From Pseudomonadota bacterium (GTDB taxonomy: Bacteria > Pseudomonadota > Gammaproteobacteria > Steroidobacterales > Steroidobacteraceae), in NCBI GenBank assembly GCA_963204835.1, contig CAUJHJ010000006.1:1-64000 (forward strand): a stretch of DNA of 64,000 nucleotides. Direction: 5' to 3'. A program made the position numbers and the translations under genes. Positions 56,522 to 64,000 of the stretch are shown here, in pieces. Each line of letters starts with the position of its first letter. The stretch's first letter is position 1. The notes beneath the pieces were generated by a model. That model was not told the origin of the DNA, made no database searches, and was given only the letters and a program-made list of their open reading frames with translations.

Positions 56522-57609
56522 CCCTCGCCCTCGCGCACGGCGCTGCCGTCGCGCACCTTCTGCGTACCCTCGACCACCACGCGCTCACCTTGCGCGAGGC
56601 CGCCGACGATCTCCACTTTGCCCGGTTCGCGGCGGCCGATCTGCACTTCGCGCCGCGCGACCTTGCCACCCGCGACGACGAAGACGAACTGCCGGCTCTG
56701 CTCCGGCACGAGCGCCTGCTCCGGGATCACGAGCGCCTGGTACACGTCCTTCGTCAACGTGACGTTGACGAACATGCCCGGCCTCAGCAGCGACTCGGTG
56801 TTCGGGACGAGCGCGCGCACCGTCACCGAGCGTGTCGCCGGATCGATGCGCGAATCGACCGTCAGCACGCGGCCCTTCAGCGGCCGGTCCGGTTGCGCCG
56901 CCGTGCGGGCCGTGAGCTCGAGCCCGTCGCGCAGGCTGCCAAGCTGGTTCTCTGGCACCGCGAAGTCCACCTTCATCACGCTCGTGTCGTCGAGGGTGGT
57001 GATGACCGTGCCCGGGCTCACGAGGCTGCCGACGCTCACGCGCCGCAGGCCCACGCGACCGCCGAACGGGGCGCGGATCACGGTGTCGCCGAGTCGTGCC
57101 TCGGCGGCCGAGACCCGCGCCTGGTCCGCCTTCATCGCGGCCTCGAGCTGCTCGTACTGCGACTGCGACACGACGCGCGTCGACAGCAGGTCGCGCGCCC
57201 GCTGGTACTGGCCGGTGCTCTCGGTGAATGCCGCCCTTGCTTCCTCGAGGTCGGCGCGTGCCTGCTCCGGATCGAGCTCGACGAGCACCTGGCCCCGCCT
57301 GACCCGCTCGCCGTCGCGGAAATGCACGGCCGACACGAGATTCGAGGTCTTCGATGTCACCTCGATCGATTCGTTGGCGAGCGCGGAACCGAGCGCGGTC
57401 AGCTCATGCGAAACGCGCTCGCTGCGCACCTCGGCGCTGACGACCACGGTGGGCGGCGCGGCGGGGCCTGCGCCAGGGCCCTGGCGCGACATGCCGGGCG
57501 GCGGTCCGCCGGGGGCGCCGGCATGCTTGCTGGCATAAATGGCCCAGCCCGAGGCGAGCACCGCGAGGACGAGGCTGGCAGTGGTGACGATGTTGCGTGA
57601 ATCGGCCAT
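56518..57609 (-). CDS. RND efflux periplasmic adaptor (membrane fusion protein)
   Basis: This 363-residue protein has an N-terminal anchor (LVLAVLASGWAIYASKHAG), a Gly/Pro linker, a lipoyl half-motif ESIEVTSKTSNLVSAVHFRD, a coiled-coil hairpin (about residues 115-165), the second lipoyl half IRAPFGGRVGLRRVSVG, and beta-barrel and membrane-proximal domains (FAVPENQL, IPEQALVPEQ). It connects the pump to an outer-membrane channel. Cotranscribed with the pump through an ATGA overlap. Confidence 0.95.
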   Translation of the reverse strand: MADSRNIVTTASLVLAVLASGWAIYASKHAGAPGGPPPGMSRQGPGAGPAAPPTVVVSAEVRSERVSHELTALGSALANESIEVTSKTSNLVSAVHFRDGERVRRGQVLVELDPEQARADLEEARAAFTESTGQYQRARDLLSTRVVSQSQYEQLEAAMKADQARVSAAEARLGDTVIRAPFGGRVGLRRVSVGSLVSPGTVITTLDDTSVMKVDFAVPENQLGSLRDGLELTARTAAQPDRPLKGRVLTVDSRIDPATRSVTVRALVPNTESLLRPGMFVNVTLTKDVYQALVIPEQALVPEQSRQFVFVVAGGKVARREVQIGRREPGKVEIVGGLAQGERVVVEGTQKVRDGSAVREGEG

Positions 57610-57627
57610 CGGGAAAGTATTGCATCG

Positions 57628-58497
57628 TTATCGTGCGGAAAGCATGCGATCGCCCAAGCCGACCGAAAACGCCGTGCCGGCGAGCACCACCCCGCAGCCC
57701 GCGACCAGGCCCGGTGTCACGGGCTCGTGCAACACGAGCGCGCCCCACACGATGCCGAAGGGCGGATAGAGGAATGCCACGGCAAGGGCACGACCGGCGC
57801 CCACGTTCTGCAGCAGGCTGTAATAGATCCGGTAGGCGACCCCGGTGCACAACACGCCCAGCGCGAGGGCGGCGAGCCATGCCTGCGGCGGAACCGGCGC
57901 CGCCGGCCAGGCCGCCACGGAAAATGGCGCAATGGCGAGCAGCGCCCCGAGCACCGAGCCCGCGGCGACCGCCACCGGGTCGACCGCGGAGAGGAAGCGG
58001 CGCGTGAAACAGGCGCCCACGCCGTAGCAGAGCGAGGCGGCCAGCGCCGCCATCACGCCGGGGACGGCGCTGCCGCCAGTCGTGCCGATCGCCCCGCGCA
58101 CGAGCCAGGCGACCCCTGCGAAGGCAATCACGATGCCGGCGATCCGCAGCACGGTCAGCCGCTCGCCGAGCCACACGCGCGCAATGAGGATGCCGAAGAT
58201 CGGCGTCGTGGCATTCAGCAGCGCGCCGAGCCCGCTCGTGATGCCGAGCATCGCGTAGGCGTACAGCCAGAACGGAATGGCCGTGTTGATGACCCCGAGC
58301 GCGAACAGCGCCAGCGGTCGCGCACGCAGGTCCCGCCAATGGCGCAGGAACAGCATCAGCACCAGGAACGCGACCGCAATGCGCACGCCCGCGAGAGCCG
58401 TGGCGCCGAACGCGGGCGAGGCCATGCGCAGCAGCACGAACGCCCCGCCCCAGATCGCGCCGAGGAGCAGCATCGCCGCGAGATCGCGGCTGCGCAT
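57628..58497 (-). CDS. EamA/DMT-family transporter
   Basis: This 289-residue protein has ten predicted helices in two EamA repeats; the first begins AAMLLLGAIWGGAFVLLRMA and the second VMAALAASLCYGVGACFTRR. DMT transporters export amino acids, metabolites or drugs. ATG at 58497 shares one base with the stop of the serine-hydrolase-like gene (TGATG), so they are coupled. It ends 18 bp before the RND adaptor start. Confidence 0.92.
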   Translation of the reverse strand: MRSRDLAAMLLLGAIWGGAFVLLRMASPAFGATALAGVRIAVAFLVLMLFLRHWRDLRARPLALFALGVINTAIPFWLYAYAMLGITSGLGALLNATTPIFGILIARVWLGERLTVLRIAGIVIAFAGVAWLVRGAIGTTGGSAVPGVMAALAASLCYGVGACFTRRFLSAVDPVAVAAGSVLGALLAIAPFSVAAWPAAPVPPQAWLAALALGVLCTGVAYRIYYSLLQNVGAGRALAVAFLYPPFGIVWGALVLHEPVTPGLVAGCGVVLAGTAFSVGLGDRMLSAR

Positions 58498-59606
58498 CAA
58501 TGCAGTGCGCCGCGCAGCAGGGCGGGCAGGACCCCGGAATCCCATCCCGCCGTCGCGGGGCCGAGACGCAGGACGACCAGTTGCTCACGCGGCCAGGCCC
58601 ACAGGGCACAACCATCGCCGGCGAGCATGACACCGCCATCGTCGAGCCCTCGTGCATCGAGCCCATGGTGCGGATTCGGCGCGGAACCACGCGCCAGCTC
58701 GAGCGTCCAGCCGGGCGGCCACAACGGCCGGCCCCCGACGACCCCTTCGGCGGCAAGGAATGCGCCGAGGCGCAGCAGGTCACCGGGCGTCGCGCGCAGG
58801 CCGTCGAACATCGCGGCCGTGCCGCCGCGCCGGTCGAGGCGTAAGTCCGCCGGCCCCGCGCCGATCGGCTGCCAGAGCGCTTGCGCAATGAAATGCGGAT
58901 AGGACTCGCCCGTCGCACGCTCGAGCACGAGGCCGAGCAGCTGCGCATCGACGGCCGACGGCGCGAAGTGCGTACCGGGTTCATGCGCAAGCCGGAAGGA
59001 CAGCGCGGCGCGCGCCGACCGGGTGCCGAACTGCAGGCGCCCCTCCCTGCCGAGCAGTGCCATCCAGTCGTCGAGCGGGCGCGCGCCGAGGCCCGAGACG
59101 TTCCAGAGGAGTTGTCGCAGCGTGATCGCGCCGCGCTCCTCGCCCTGCCATTCCTCGAGCCACCGATCGACCCTTGCATCGAGCGAGTCGATGCGGCCGT
59201 CCGCCAGTGCACGGCCATAGGCGAGGCCGAGCAATGCGCGGCTGAACCCCCGCACCGGGTAGCGCGTCTCGCGCGTGAGCCCTTGCCAGTAGCGCTCGAG
59301 CTGCACCTCGCCCCGATGCAGCACGAGCAGCGCCTCGCTGTCGTCCGCGGCCGCGCGCGCCTCGGCCTGCGCGAGCGCGGCTGCATCGATGGTCCGTGCA
59401 GCCGGCGCAGCGAGCGGAAAGAAGGCCGTGGCCGGCCCACCGAACGACTCGCGCGGCGGCGGCGCGGTCGCGCGCCAGCCATTGCCCTCGGGAACGAGCT
59501 GCCACAGGCGATGCAGGAACGGCCAGTCGGCGGCGAGCACGCCGATGCCTGCGGACAGCATCAGCGCGGCCGACGTGACGATCACCAGCAGCAGGCGTCG
59601 CAACAT
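58497..59606 (-). CDS. beta-lactamase-fold serine hydrolase with lost catalytic motif
   Basis: This 369-residue exported protein (signal peptide or anchor, residues 4-25) is of the class C beta-lactamase/esterase fold: EALLVLHRGEVQLERYWQGL, RIDSLDARVDRWLEEWQGEE, LRQLLWNVSGL, FRLAHEPGTHFAPSAVDAQL and a terminal LVVLRLG strand. Where active members have Ser-x-x-Lys after YPV, this has GFSR (120-123), so both the nucleophile and the lysine appear to be missing; the Tyr-x-Asn site reads WNVSG. It may be a pseudo-enzyme. ATG at 59606, divergent from glgA by 26 bp. Confidence 0.85.
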   Translation of the reverse strand: MLRRLLLVIVTSAALMLSAGIGVLAADWPFLHRLWQLVPEGNGWRATAPPPRESFGGPATAFFPLAAPAARTIDAAALAQAEARAAADDSEALLVLHRGEVQLERYWQGLTRETRYPVRGFSRALLGLAYGRALADGRIDSLDARVDRWLEEWQGEERGAITLRQLLWNVSGLGARPLDDWMALLGREGRLQFGTRSARAALSFRLAHEPGTHFAPSAVDAQLLGLVLERATGESYPHFIAQALWQPIGAGPADLRLDRRGGTAAMFDGLRATPGDLLRLGAFLAAEGVVGGRPLWPPGWTLELARGSAPNPHHGLDARGLDDGGVMLAGDGCALWAWPREQLVVLRLGPATAGWDSGVLPALLRGALH

Positions 59607-59632
59607 GCCGCCATGATAATTAAACTCACCGC

Positions 59633-61012
59633 GTGCCGCTTCGCATCGCCTTCCTCGCATCGGAGATCGCGCCCTGGTCCAAGACCGGCGGCCTCGCCGA
59701 CGTGGCCGGGGCGCTCACCCGGCAACTCGCGCTGGCCGGCCATGCGGTGCACGTCTTCACGCCGCTCTACTCGAGCATCGATCGGCGTGCCGCCGCCGGG
59801 GCGATGCGCGCCTCGCCCGTCACGCTGCACTTCCTGGACGATGCGGCGCTGTACGCGCGCGCGGGCCTCTACACGCAGGACGCCGACGAGCACCGGCGCT
59901 TCATCGCCCTCACCCGCTTCGCCTTCGACACGTGCCGGCGCATCGGCTTTGCCCCGCAGATCCTCCATTGCAACGATTGGCACACCGCCTTCGGCCCGCT
60001 GCTGCTGCGCGCGCAGTTCGCGCAGGATCCGCTGTTCGCCGCCACGCGCAGCGTGCTCACGATCCACAACATCGGCTACCAGGGCGTGTTCGATGCGCGG
60101 CACGCACCCGACCTCGGACTCGCGGACCTGCGGTGGCTGCACCAGGACGACCTGCGCGCCGGCGTCGTGAATCCCCTGAAGCACGGCATCCTCCACGCCG
60201 ACGCGATCACCACGGTGAGTCCCACCTATGCGCGGGAGATCCGCACCGCGGAGTACGGCATGGGGCTCGAGGAGGCGCTGCGCAGCCGCGGCGACGCGCT
60301 GACCGGCATCCTGAACGGCGTCGACTACGACGAGTGGGACCCGCGGCACGACCGGCACCTGCCGCATCACTACGATGCGGGCACGCCCGCCACCAAGGCG
60401 GCGCTCAAGCAGGCCTTCCTCGCGCGCATGGGCCTCGCCGCGCGGCCCGGCGTCCCGCTGCTCGGCGTCGTGAGCCGGCTCGCCTACCAGAAGGGGTTCG
60501 ATCTGCTGTTCGACACGCTGCCGCCGCTGCTGGCGCAGGGTCGCGTGCAGCTCGCCGCGCTCGGCAGCGGCGAGGCGCGCTACGAGGAATTCTTCGCGAG
60601 CCTCGCGCGCGACTATCCGCAGGCCGCGACGTTCCGCTGCGGCTACGACGAGGCCCACGCGCACTGGATCGAGGCCGCGGCCGATTTTTTCCTGATGCCG
60701 TCGCGCTACGAACCCTGCGGCCTCAACCAGATGTACAGCCTGCGCTACGGCACGGTGCCCATCGTGCGCCGCACGGGCGGGCTCGCCGACTCCGTCGAAC
60801 CCTTCGACGCCGCCACCGGCCGCGGCACCGGCATCGTGTTCAACGATTTCGATGCGCCGGCGATGGCGTGGGCGCTGTCACAGGCCCTTGTGCTCTACGC
60901 CGACCCCGCAGCCCATGCGCGGGCCGTCACGAACGGCATGGCTCAGGATTTCTCGTGGGAGCAGCGCGCGGCGCAGTACGTGGCACTGTACGAGGCACTG
61001 CCCGGCAGGTAG
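59633..61012 (+). CDS. glgA: glycogen (starch) synthase GlgA
   Basis: This 459-residue GT5 enzyme has the ADP-glucose binding KTGGLADVAGALTRQLALAG, HCNDWHTAFGPLLLR, LTIHNIGYQG, ILNGVDYDEWDP, and the C-domain PSRYEPCGLNQMYSLRYGTV with catalytic Glu and GTVPIVRRTGGLADSV. It adds glucose from ADP-glucose to the growing alpha-1,4 chain. The start is GTG at 59633. It converges on the DUF1810 gene with 1 bp between stops. With malQ and GH57 it forms an alpha-glucan cluster; glgC and glgB are not in the window. Confidence 0.97.
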   Translation: MPLRIAFLASEIAPWSKTGGLADVAGALTRQLALAGHAVHVFTPLYSSIDRRAAAGAMRASPVTLHFLDDAALYARAGLYTQDADEHRRFIALTRFAFDTCRRIGFAPQILHCNDWHTAFGPLLLRAQFAQDPLFAATRSVLTIHNIGYQGVFDARHAPDLGLADLRWLHQDDLRAGVVNPLKHGILHADAITTVSPTYAREIRTAEYGMGLEEALRSRGDALTGILNGVDYDEWDPRHDRHLPHHYDAGTPATKAALKQAFLARMGLAARPGVPLLGVVSRLAYQKGFDLLFDTLPPLLAQGRVQLAALGSGEARYEEFFASLARDYPQAATFRCGYDEAHAHWIEAAADFFLMPSRYEPCGLNQMYSLRYGTVPIVRRTGGLADSVEPFDAATGRGTGIVFNDFDAPAMAWALSQALVLYADPAAHARAVTNGMAQDFSWEQRAAQYVALYEALPGR

Positions 61013-61013
61013 C

Positions 61014-61472
61014 TCAGGAGCCGGACCCATTGCCGCGCTGGCGATCCAGGATGGCCAGCGTCGCCGCATCGCCCCGGCCCGCGAAGAAGCTGGCCAGCGC
61101 CTCGCCATAGAGCGGATTGCGGCTGTCGGCGCGGTCGAAGAGCGTGAGGCAGGAGCGAAATTTCTGCGCGTCGATGTCGCCGAGGACCAGCTCCGCACCC
61201 TGGGCCGCATGCGCCCTGAGTGCACCGATGCACTCGAGCAGCCGTGCGCCGAGGACGGGGTGCGCGAGGTACGCCCTCGCTTCCGCCAGCGAGCGGATGG
61301 CGTAGCGCACCGACATGGCACTCGAGCCGAGGCCCAGCACCTGGGGAAAGATGTACCAGCTCCAGTGCGTCTGCTTCTGGCCCGCCCTCAGTTCCGCGAG
61401 CGCCTGCCCGTAGCTGGCACGCTGCGCGTCGAGGAAGCGTTGCAGGTCGAAGGGATCGGATGGGCCCGGCAT
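61014..61472 (-). CDS. DUF1810 family protein
   Basis: This 152-residue protein has DPFDLQRFLDAQRASYGQAL and the family marker HWSWYIFPQVLGLG, then YAIRSLAEARAYLAHPVLG. DUF1810 proteins are small, cytoplasmic and uncharacterised, related to calpastatin-named entries. It lies 31 bp behind the LEA14-type gene and may be its cotranscribed partner. Confidence 0.9.
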   Translation of the reverse strand: MPGPSDPFDLQRFLDAQRASYGQALAELRAGQKQTHWSWYIFPQVLGLGSSAMSVRYAIRSLAEARAYLAHPVLGARLLECIGALRAHAAQGAELVLGDIDAQKFRSCLTLFDRADSRNPLYGEALASFFAGRGDAATLAILDRQRGNGSGS

Positions 61473-61503
61473 TGGATGGCCCGGCGGCCGGAGGGCGCCG
61501 CGG

Positions 61504-61977
61504 CTAGGGCCGCGTCGCGCCCTTGAGGTCGCGCAGCGGGAGCGAGCCCCGTTCTTCGAATGGAATCGTGCGCAGCAGCCCGGATGCAAGCGACAGCTTG
61601 CCGCGGACGCGGTACTCGAGTGCATCGCGCACCCTGCCGTCACGCGGCCCGGCGAGGAGCTTCAGGATCGCGCCGGCCATGTTCGCCGAGAGCAGCAGGT
61701 CGAACTCCGCTTCGCCCAGCGCCGGCACCGTGAAGGCATCCGCGGCGACGCCGTGCGCGAACTCTTCGCCGTTCAGGTCCATCGTCGCCGTGATGCCCTT
61801 GACCGGCAACGCGCGATCGTTCGGGTTCTGCACGCGCAGGCGAACCTTCAAGCGCTGGTCGAACAGTTCGCTGCGCTGCAGTTCGACGCCGACGACCTGC
61901 AACCTCGGCGTTTCGAACCGGGTTGTCGCGCAGGCAGTGACGGCCAGGGCGATGGCCGCAAGCAGCAGGATCCTCAT
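61504..61977 (-). CDS. LEA14-type (WHy domain) lipoprotein
   Basis: This 157-residue lipoprotein (lipobox VTAC near residue 15) has a WHy/LEA14 immunoglobulin-like domain: VELQRSELFDQRLKVRLRVQ, NPNDRALPVKGITATMDLNG and LSANMAGAILKLL. The name refers to plant late-embryogenesis proteins; bacterial forms are envelope proteins of unknown job. ATG at 61977 overlaps the malQ stop (ATGA). Confidence 0.9.
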   Translation of the reverse strand: MRILLLAAIALAVTACATTRFETPRLQVVGVELQRSELFDQRLKVRLRVQNPNDRALPVKGITATMDLNGEEFAHGVAADAFTVPALGEAEFDLLLSANMAGAILKLLAGPRDGRVRDALEYRVRGKLSLASGLLRTIPFEERGSLPLRDLKGATRP

Positions 61978-63335
61978 GGCCGCCATCCTACCAAAGCCCG
62001 GCCCGACGCCTCGTTCGCCCGGGCATGCCTGGCCGCGAGCGCATCCGTCAGCGCGCCGCGGGGCAGCCGCCACTGCCAGTTGCCCGTTGTCGTCCCCGGC
62101 ACGTTGAGGCGCGCGGCGCTGTCGAGCGCGAGCAGGTCCGCGACGGGCAGGATGGCGAGGTCCGCCACCGATGCGAGCGCCGCGCGGACCAGCGCGTCGG
62201 GCATGCCCCCCGCGTGCACACCGAGCCGCTCGTCGACGCGCGCACGCGTCGCCGCATCGAGGCTGCGGTACCAGCCGACGGTCGTATCGTTGTCGTGCGT
62301 GCCGGTGTAGACGACCGAGTCGCGGGTGTGACGATGCGGCAGATAGGGATTGTCCGGTGACCCGTCGAACGCGAATTGCAGCACCCGCATGCCGGGCAGC
62401 GCGAACTCGCGCCGCAGCGCCTCGACATCAGGCGTGATGACGCCGAGGTCCTCGGCGACGAAGGCCGCCGCGCCCGCTTCCTCCACCAGGGCACGCAGCA
62501 ATGCGCGGCCGCCCGCCGGCCGCCATTCGCCCTCGCGCGCCGTTGCCGCGCCCGCCGGTATGCGCCAGTAGGCGACGAGGCCGCGAAAATGATCGAGCCG
62601 CAGCAGGTCGAAGCGCGCGAGCGCGCGGCGCACGCGCGCGCGCCAGAACGCATAGCCATCCGCCGCCATGGCCTGCCAGTCATAAAGGGGGTTGCCCCAC
62701 AACTGGCCATCCGCCGCGAAGTAGTCGGGCGGCACGCCCGCGAGCGCCAGCGGCCGGCCTTCAGGGTCGAGCTGGAACTGGCGCCGGTGCACCCAGGTCT
62801 CGACCGCATCGGGCGCGACATAGATGGGCAGGTCGCCGAAGAGCGCGACGCCGCGTGCATTCGCATGGGTTCGCAGCTCCGCCCAGCCCTGTGCGGCAAG
62901 GTACTGTTCGATCATCACGCGCTCGATCCCGGCGGCATGCCGCGCGCGTGCCGCGGCGAGCGCTCCCGGCTCGCGCTCGCGCAACGGCGCAGGCCATTCC
63001 TGCCAGGGCGCGCCGCCCAGCGCTTGCGTGAGCGCCGCGTGCAGCGCGTAGTCGAGCAGCCAGTTCCGCTCGCGTTCGCGCCAGGCGGCGAACTCTTCCG
63101 GGCACAGTTCGCCGCCGCGCGCCAGGACCGGATGCGTGGCGTGATCGGACCGCAGCCAGTAGGGCGATCCGTCGCTGCCCGCAGGGCCGATCGGCAGCAC
63201 CTGCCACACCGCGAAACGCGCCGCGACGAGCCATTCGACGAAGTCGCGTGCCGCCGCGGCGAGGCCGGCGCCGTCGTTGGCGAGGGAGAAGATCGGCAGC
63301 AGCACGCCCGCGCGGCGCGGACTCGACGCAGTCAA
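61974..63335 (-). CDS. malQ: 4-alpha-glucanotransferase MalQ
   Basis: This 453-residue GH77 amylomaltase has catalytic regions LLRLDHFRGLVAYWRIP (nucleophile Asp), AEDLGVITPDVEALR (acid Glu) and TGTHDNDTTVGWYRSL (third Asp). It moves alpha-1,4 segments between glucans. Length is that of the short bacterial class. The start is TTG at 63335: GGAGG lies four bases upstream, the best-placed ribosome site in the cluster. It follows the GH57 stop by 10 bp. Confidence 0.95.
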   Translation of the reverse strand: MTASSPRRAGVLLPIFSLANDGAGLAAAARDFVEWLVAARFAVWQVLPIGPAGSDGSPYWLRSDHATHPVLARGGELCPEEFAAWRERERNWLLDYALHAALTQALGGAPWQEWPAPLREREPGALAAARARHAAGIERVMIEQYLAAQGWAELRTHANARGVALFGDLPIYVAPDAVETWVHRRQFQLDPEGRPLALAGVPPDYFAADGQLWGNPLYDWQAMAADGYAFWRARVRRALARFDLLRLDHFRGLVAYWRIPAGAATAREGEWRPAGGRALLRALVEEAGAAAFVAEDLGVITPDVEALRREFALPGMRVLQFAFDGSPDNPYLPHRHTRDSVVYTGTHDNDTTVGWYRSLDAATRARVDERLGVHAGGMPDALVRAALASVADLAILPVADLLALDSAARLNVPGTTTGNWQWRLPRGALTDALAARHARANEASGRALVGWRP

Positions 63336-63345
63336 TGTGCCTCCG

Positions 63346-64000
63346 TCATGCGGCGCCGGCCCGCCGCATCACGCCGCCCTGCTCCATCGTGCCGCCGCCA
63401 CGCGAAATGGGTTTGCCGAGCGCGGCCGGCGGCTCGAGCCCGAGCAGCCGGTAGAGCGTGCTCAACTGCCGGCGATAGAGCTGGTCGAATTGCGCGACCG
63501 CTTCCGCAGGGTTGTAGTCGCCGAACCACCAGAACCAGTCGGAACTTTCGCACAGCGCCAGCTGGCGCCCGGCCGCAATGGCGGCATCGGGCGCGAGCCC
63601 GCCGCCCGCGAGCACGCGGTCGTACGCGAGCTTGGCATCGCACAGCAGGTCCCAACCCGCGTTCTTGTCGGCGTCGCCGATCCAGGTCGCGAGCGTCGCG
63701 TGCACCCAGCTTCCGGCGCGCACGTGGGGAAGCGGTGCCGGCTGGAGGTCGCGCGCGGCGAGCGCGGCAAGCGTGGTCAGCTCGAGCGCCGGGTGATCCG
63801 CGAGCGCGGCATACAGGCCCTTCAGGAAGTGATAGCCGTTCTGGGGGTAATGCTCCCACGCGTTCTCGCCGTCGAGCGCCACGAGCACCGCATGCCGGCC
63901 CGACGCCGCTTGCGCCTGTGCAATCTGCGCGAGCGATGCGACGAAATGGGCGACCGCGTCGTCCCCATGCCAGCCCGCGTAACTGAAGCCGATCAAGTCG
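63346..64000 (-). CDS. GH57 glycoside hydrolase, partial (N-terminus beyond right edge)
   Basis: The visible 217 C-terminal residues carry the GH57 hallmark VALDGENAWEHYPQNGYHF, with the conserved Asp of the DGE motif, and the downstream helical domain SDWFWWFGDYNPAEAVAQFD, LYRRQLSTLYRLLG. The frame is open through the right edge (the DLIGFSYAGWHGDD stretch is internal). GH57 enzymes are alpha-amylases, amylopullulanases or branching enzymes; with glgA and malQ close by, alpha-glucan turnover is likely. Confidence 0.92.
   Translation of the reverse strand, partial: DLIGFSYAGWHGDDAVAHFVASLAQIAQAQAASGRHAVLVALDGENAWEHYPQNGYHFLKGLYAALADHPALELTTLAALAARDLQPAPLPHVRAGSWVHATLATWIGDADKNAGWDLLCDAKLAYDRVLAGGGLAPDAAIAAGRQLALCESSDWFWWFGDYNPAEAVAQFDQLYRRQLSTLYRLLGLEPPAALGKPISRGGGTMEQGGVMRRAGAA

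Noticed and set aside
53432-57538. A 1368-codon plus-strand open frame opposite the RND pump and adaptor
   Set aside because: Same cause: it covers two well-supported minus-strand genes and its product is an Arg/His/Asp-rich artefact.

Overview
The window is a 64 kb stretch of a very GC-rich, gene-dense chromosome, with few gaps and many 4-bp ATGA or GTGA stop/start overlaps. PlsB, GreB and TtcA, the biosynthetic SpeA and the many TonB, RND and lipoprotein genes point to a gammaproteobacterium. The DUF1302/DUF1329 pair, the exported M1, M13 and S9 peptidases and the high GC suggest a soil or water group such as Steroidobacterales/Nevskiales or Xanthomonadales relatives; that placement is inference. 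I see no rRNA, tRNA, CRISPR array, transposase or intact prophage.

Layout. 1-6.5 kb (minus): alkyltransferase-like protein, alpha/beta hydrolase, plsB, then a DUF1302-DUF1329 envelope pair cut by the left edge. 6.6-10.7 kb (plus): a fused 5-oxoprolinase and a hotdog-fold DUF4442 protein. 10.7-15.6 kb (minus): L,D-transpeptidase, M1 aminopeptidase lipoprotein, a 49-residue protein and a solitary phage-tail-sheath-like protein. 15.7-17.8 kb: lemA and two TPM-domain genes. 17.8-22.8 kb: a DUF748 (AsmA-like) protein and an M13 peptidase lipoprotein, with a strong intrinsic terminator directly in front. 23-29 kb: greB, homospermidine synthase, a GST, a two-domain sulfurtransferase, speA and a half-size GDT1 transporter. 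29-32 kb: PhzF-like protein, DUF1838 protein, RRM protein and an exported methyltransferase-fold protein. 32-37.6 kb: UvrD-type helicase, DUF6524, AhpD-like protein, Nudix hydrolase and three genes of unknown function. 37.7-45.6 kb: MFS transporter, GST, membrane LytTR regulator facing a TonB-dependent receptor plus an NTF2-like protein, and an S9 peptidase. 45.6-48.6 kb (minus): four genes joined by 4-8 bp overlaps (zinc metallopeptidase, ATP-grasp ligase, CpeT-like lipoprotein, small protein). 48.6-49.5 kb: an 851-bp non-coding gap with three copies of a roughly 185-bp palindromic repeat. 49.5-53.3 kb: tyrosine-phosphatase/ADP-ribosylglycohydrolase fusion, ttcA and an M32 carboxypeptidase. 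53.3-59.6 kb: RND pump and adaptor, EamA transporter and a serine hydrolase that has lost its catalytic motif. 59.6-64 kb: glgA, DUF1810, a LEA14-type lipoprotein, malQ and a GH57 hydrolase cut by the right edge.

Most genes are housekeeping or envelope functions. The least explained parts are the orphan sheath protein with its coupled small protein, the metallopeptidase/ATP-grasp/CpeT-like operon, and the palindromic repeat cluster between that operon and the ADP-ribosylglycohydrolase fusion.
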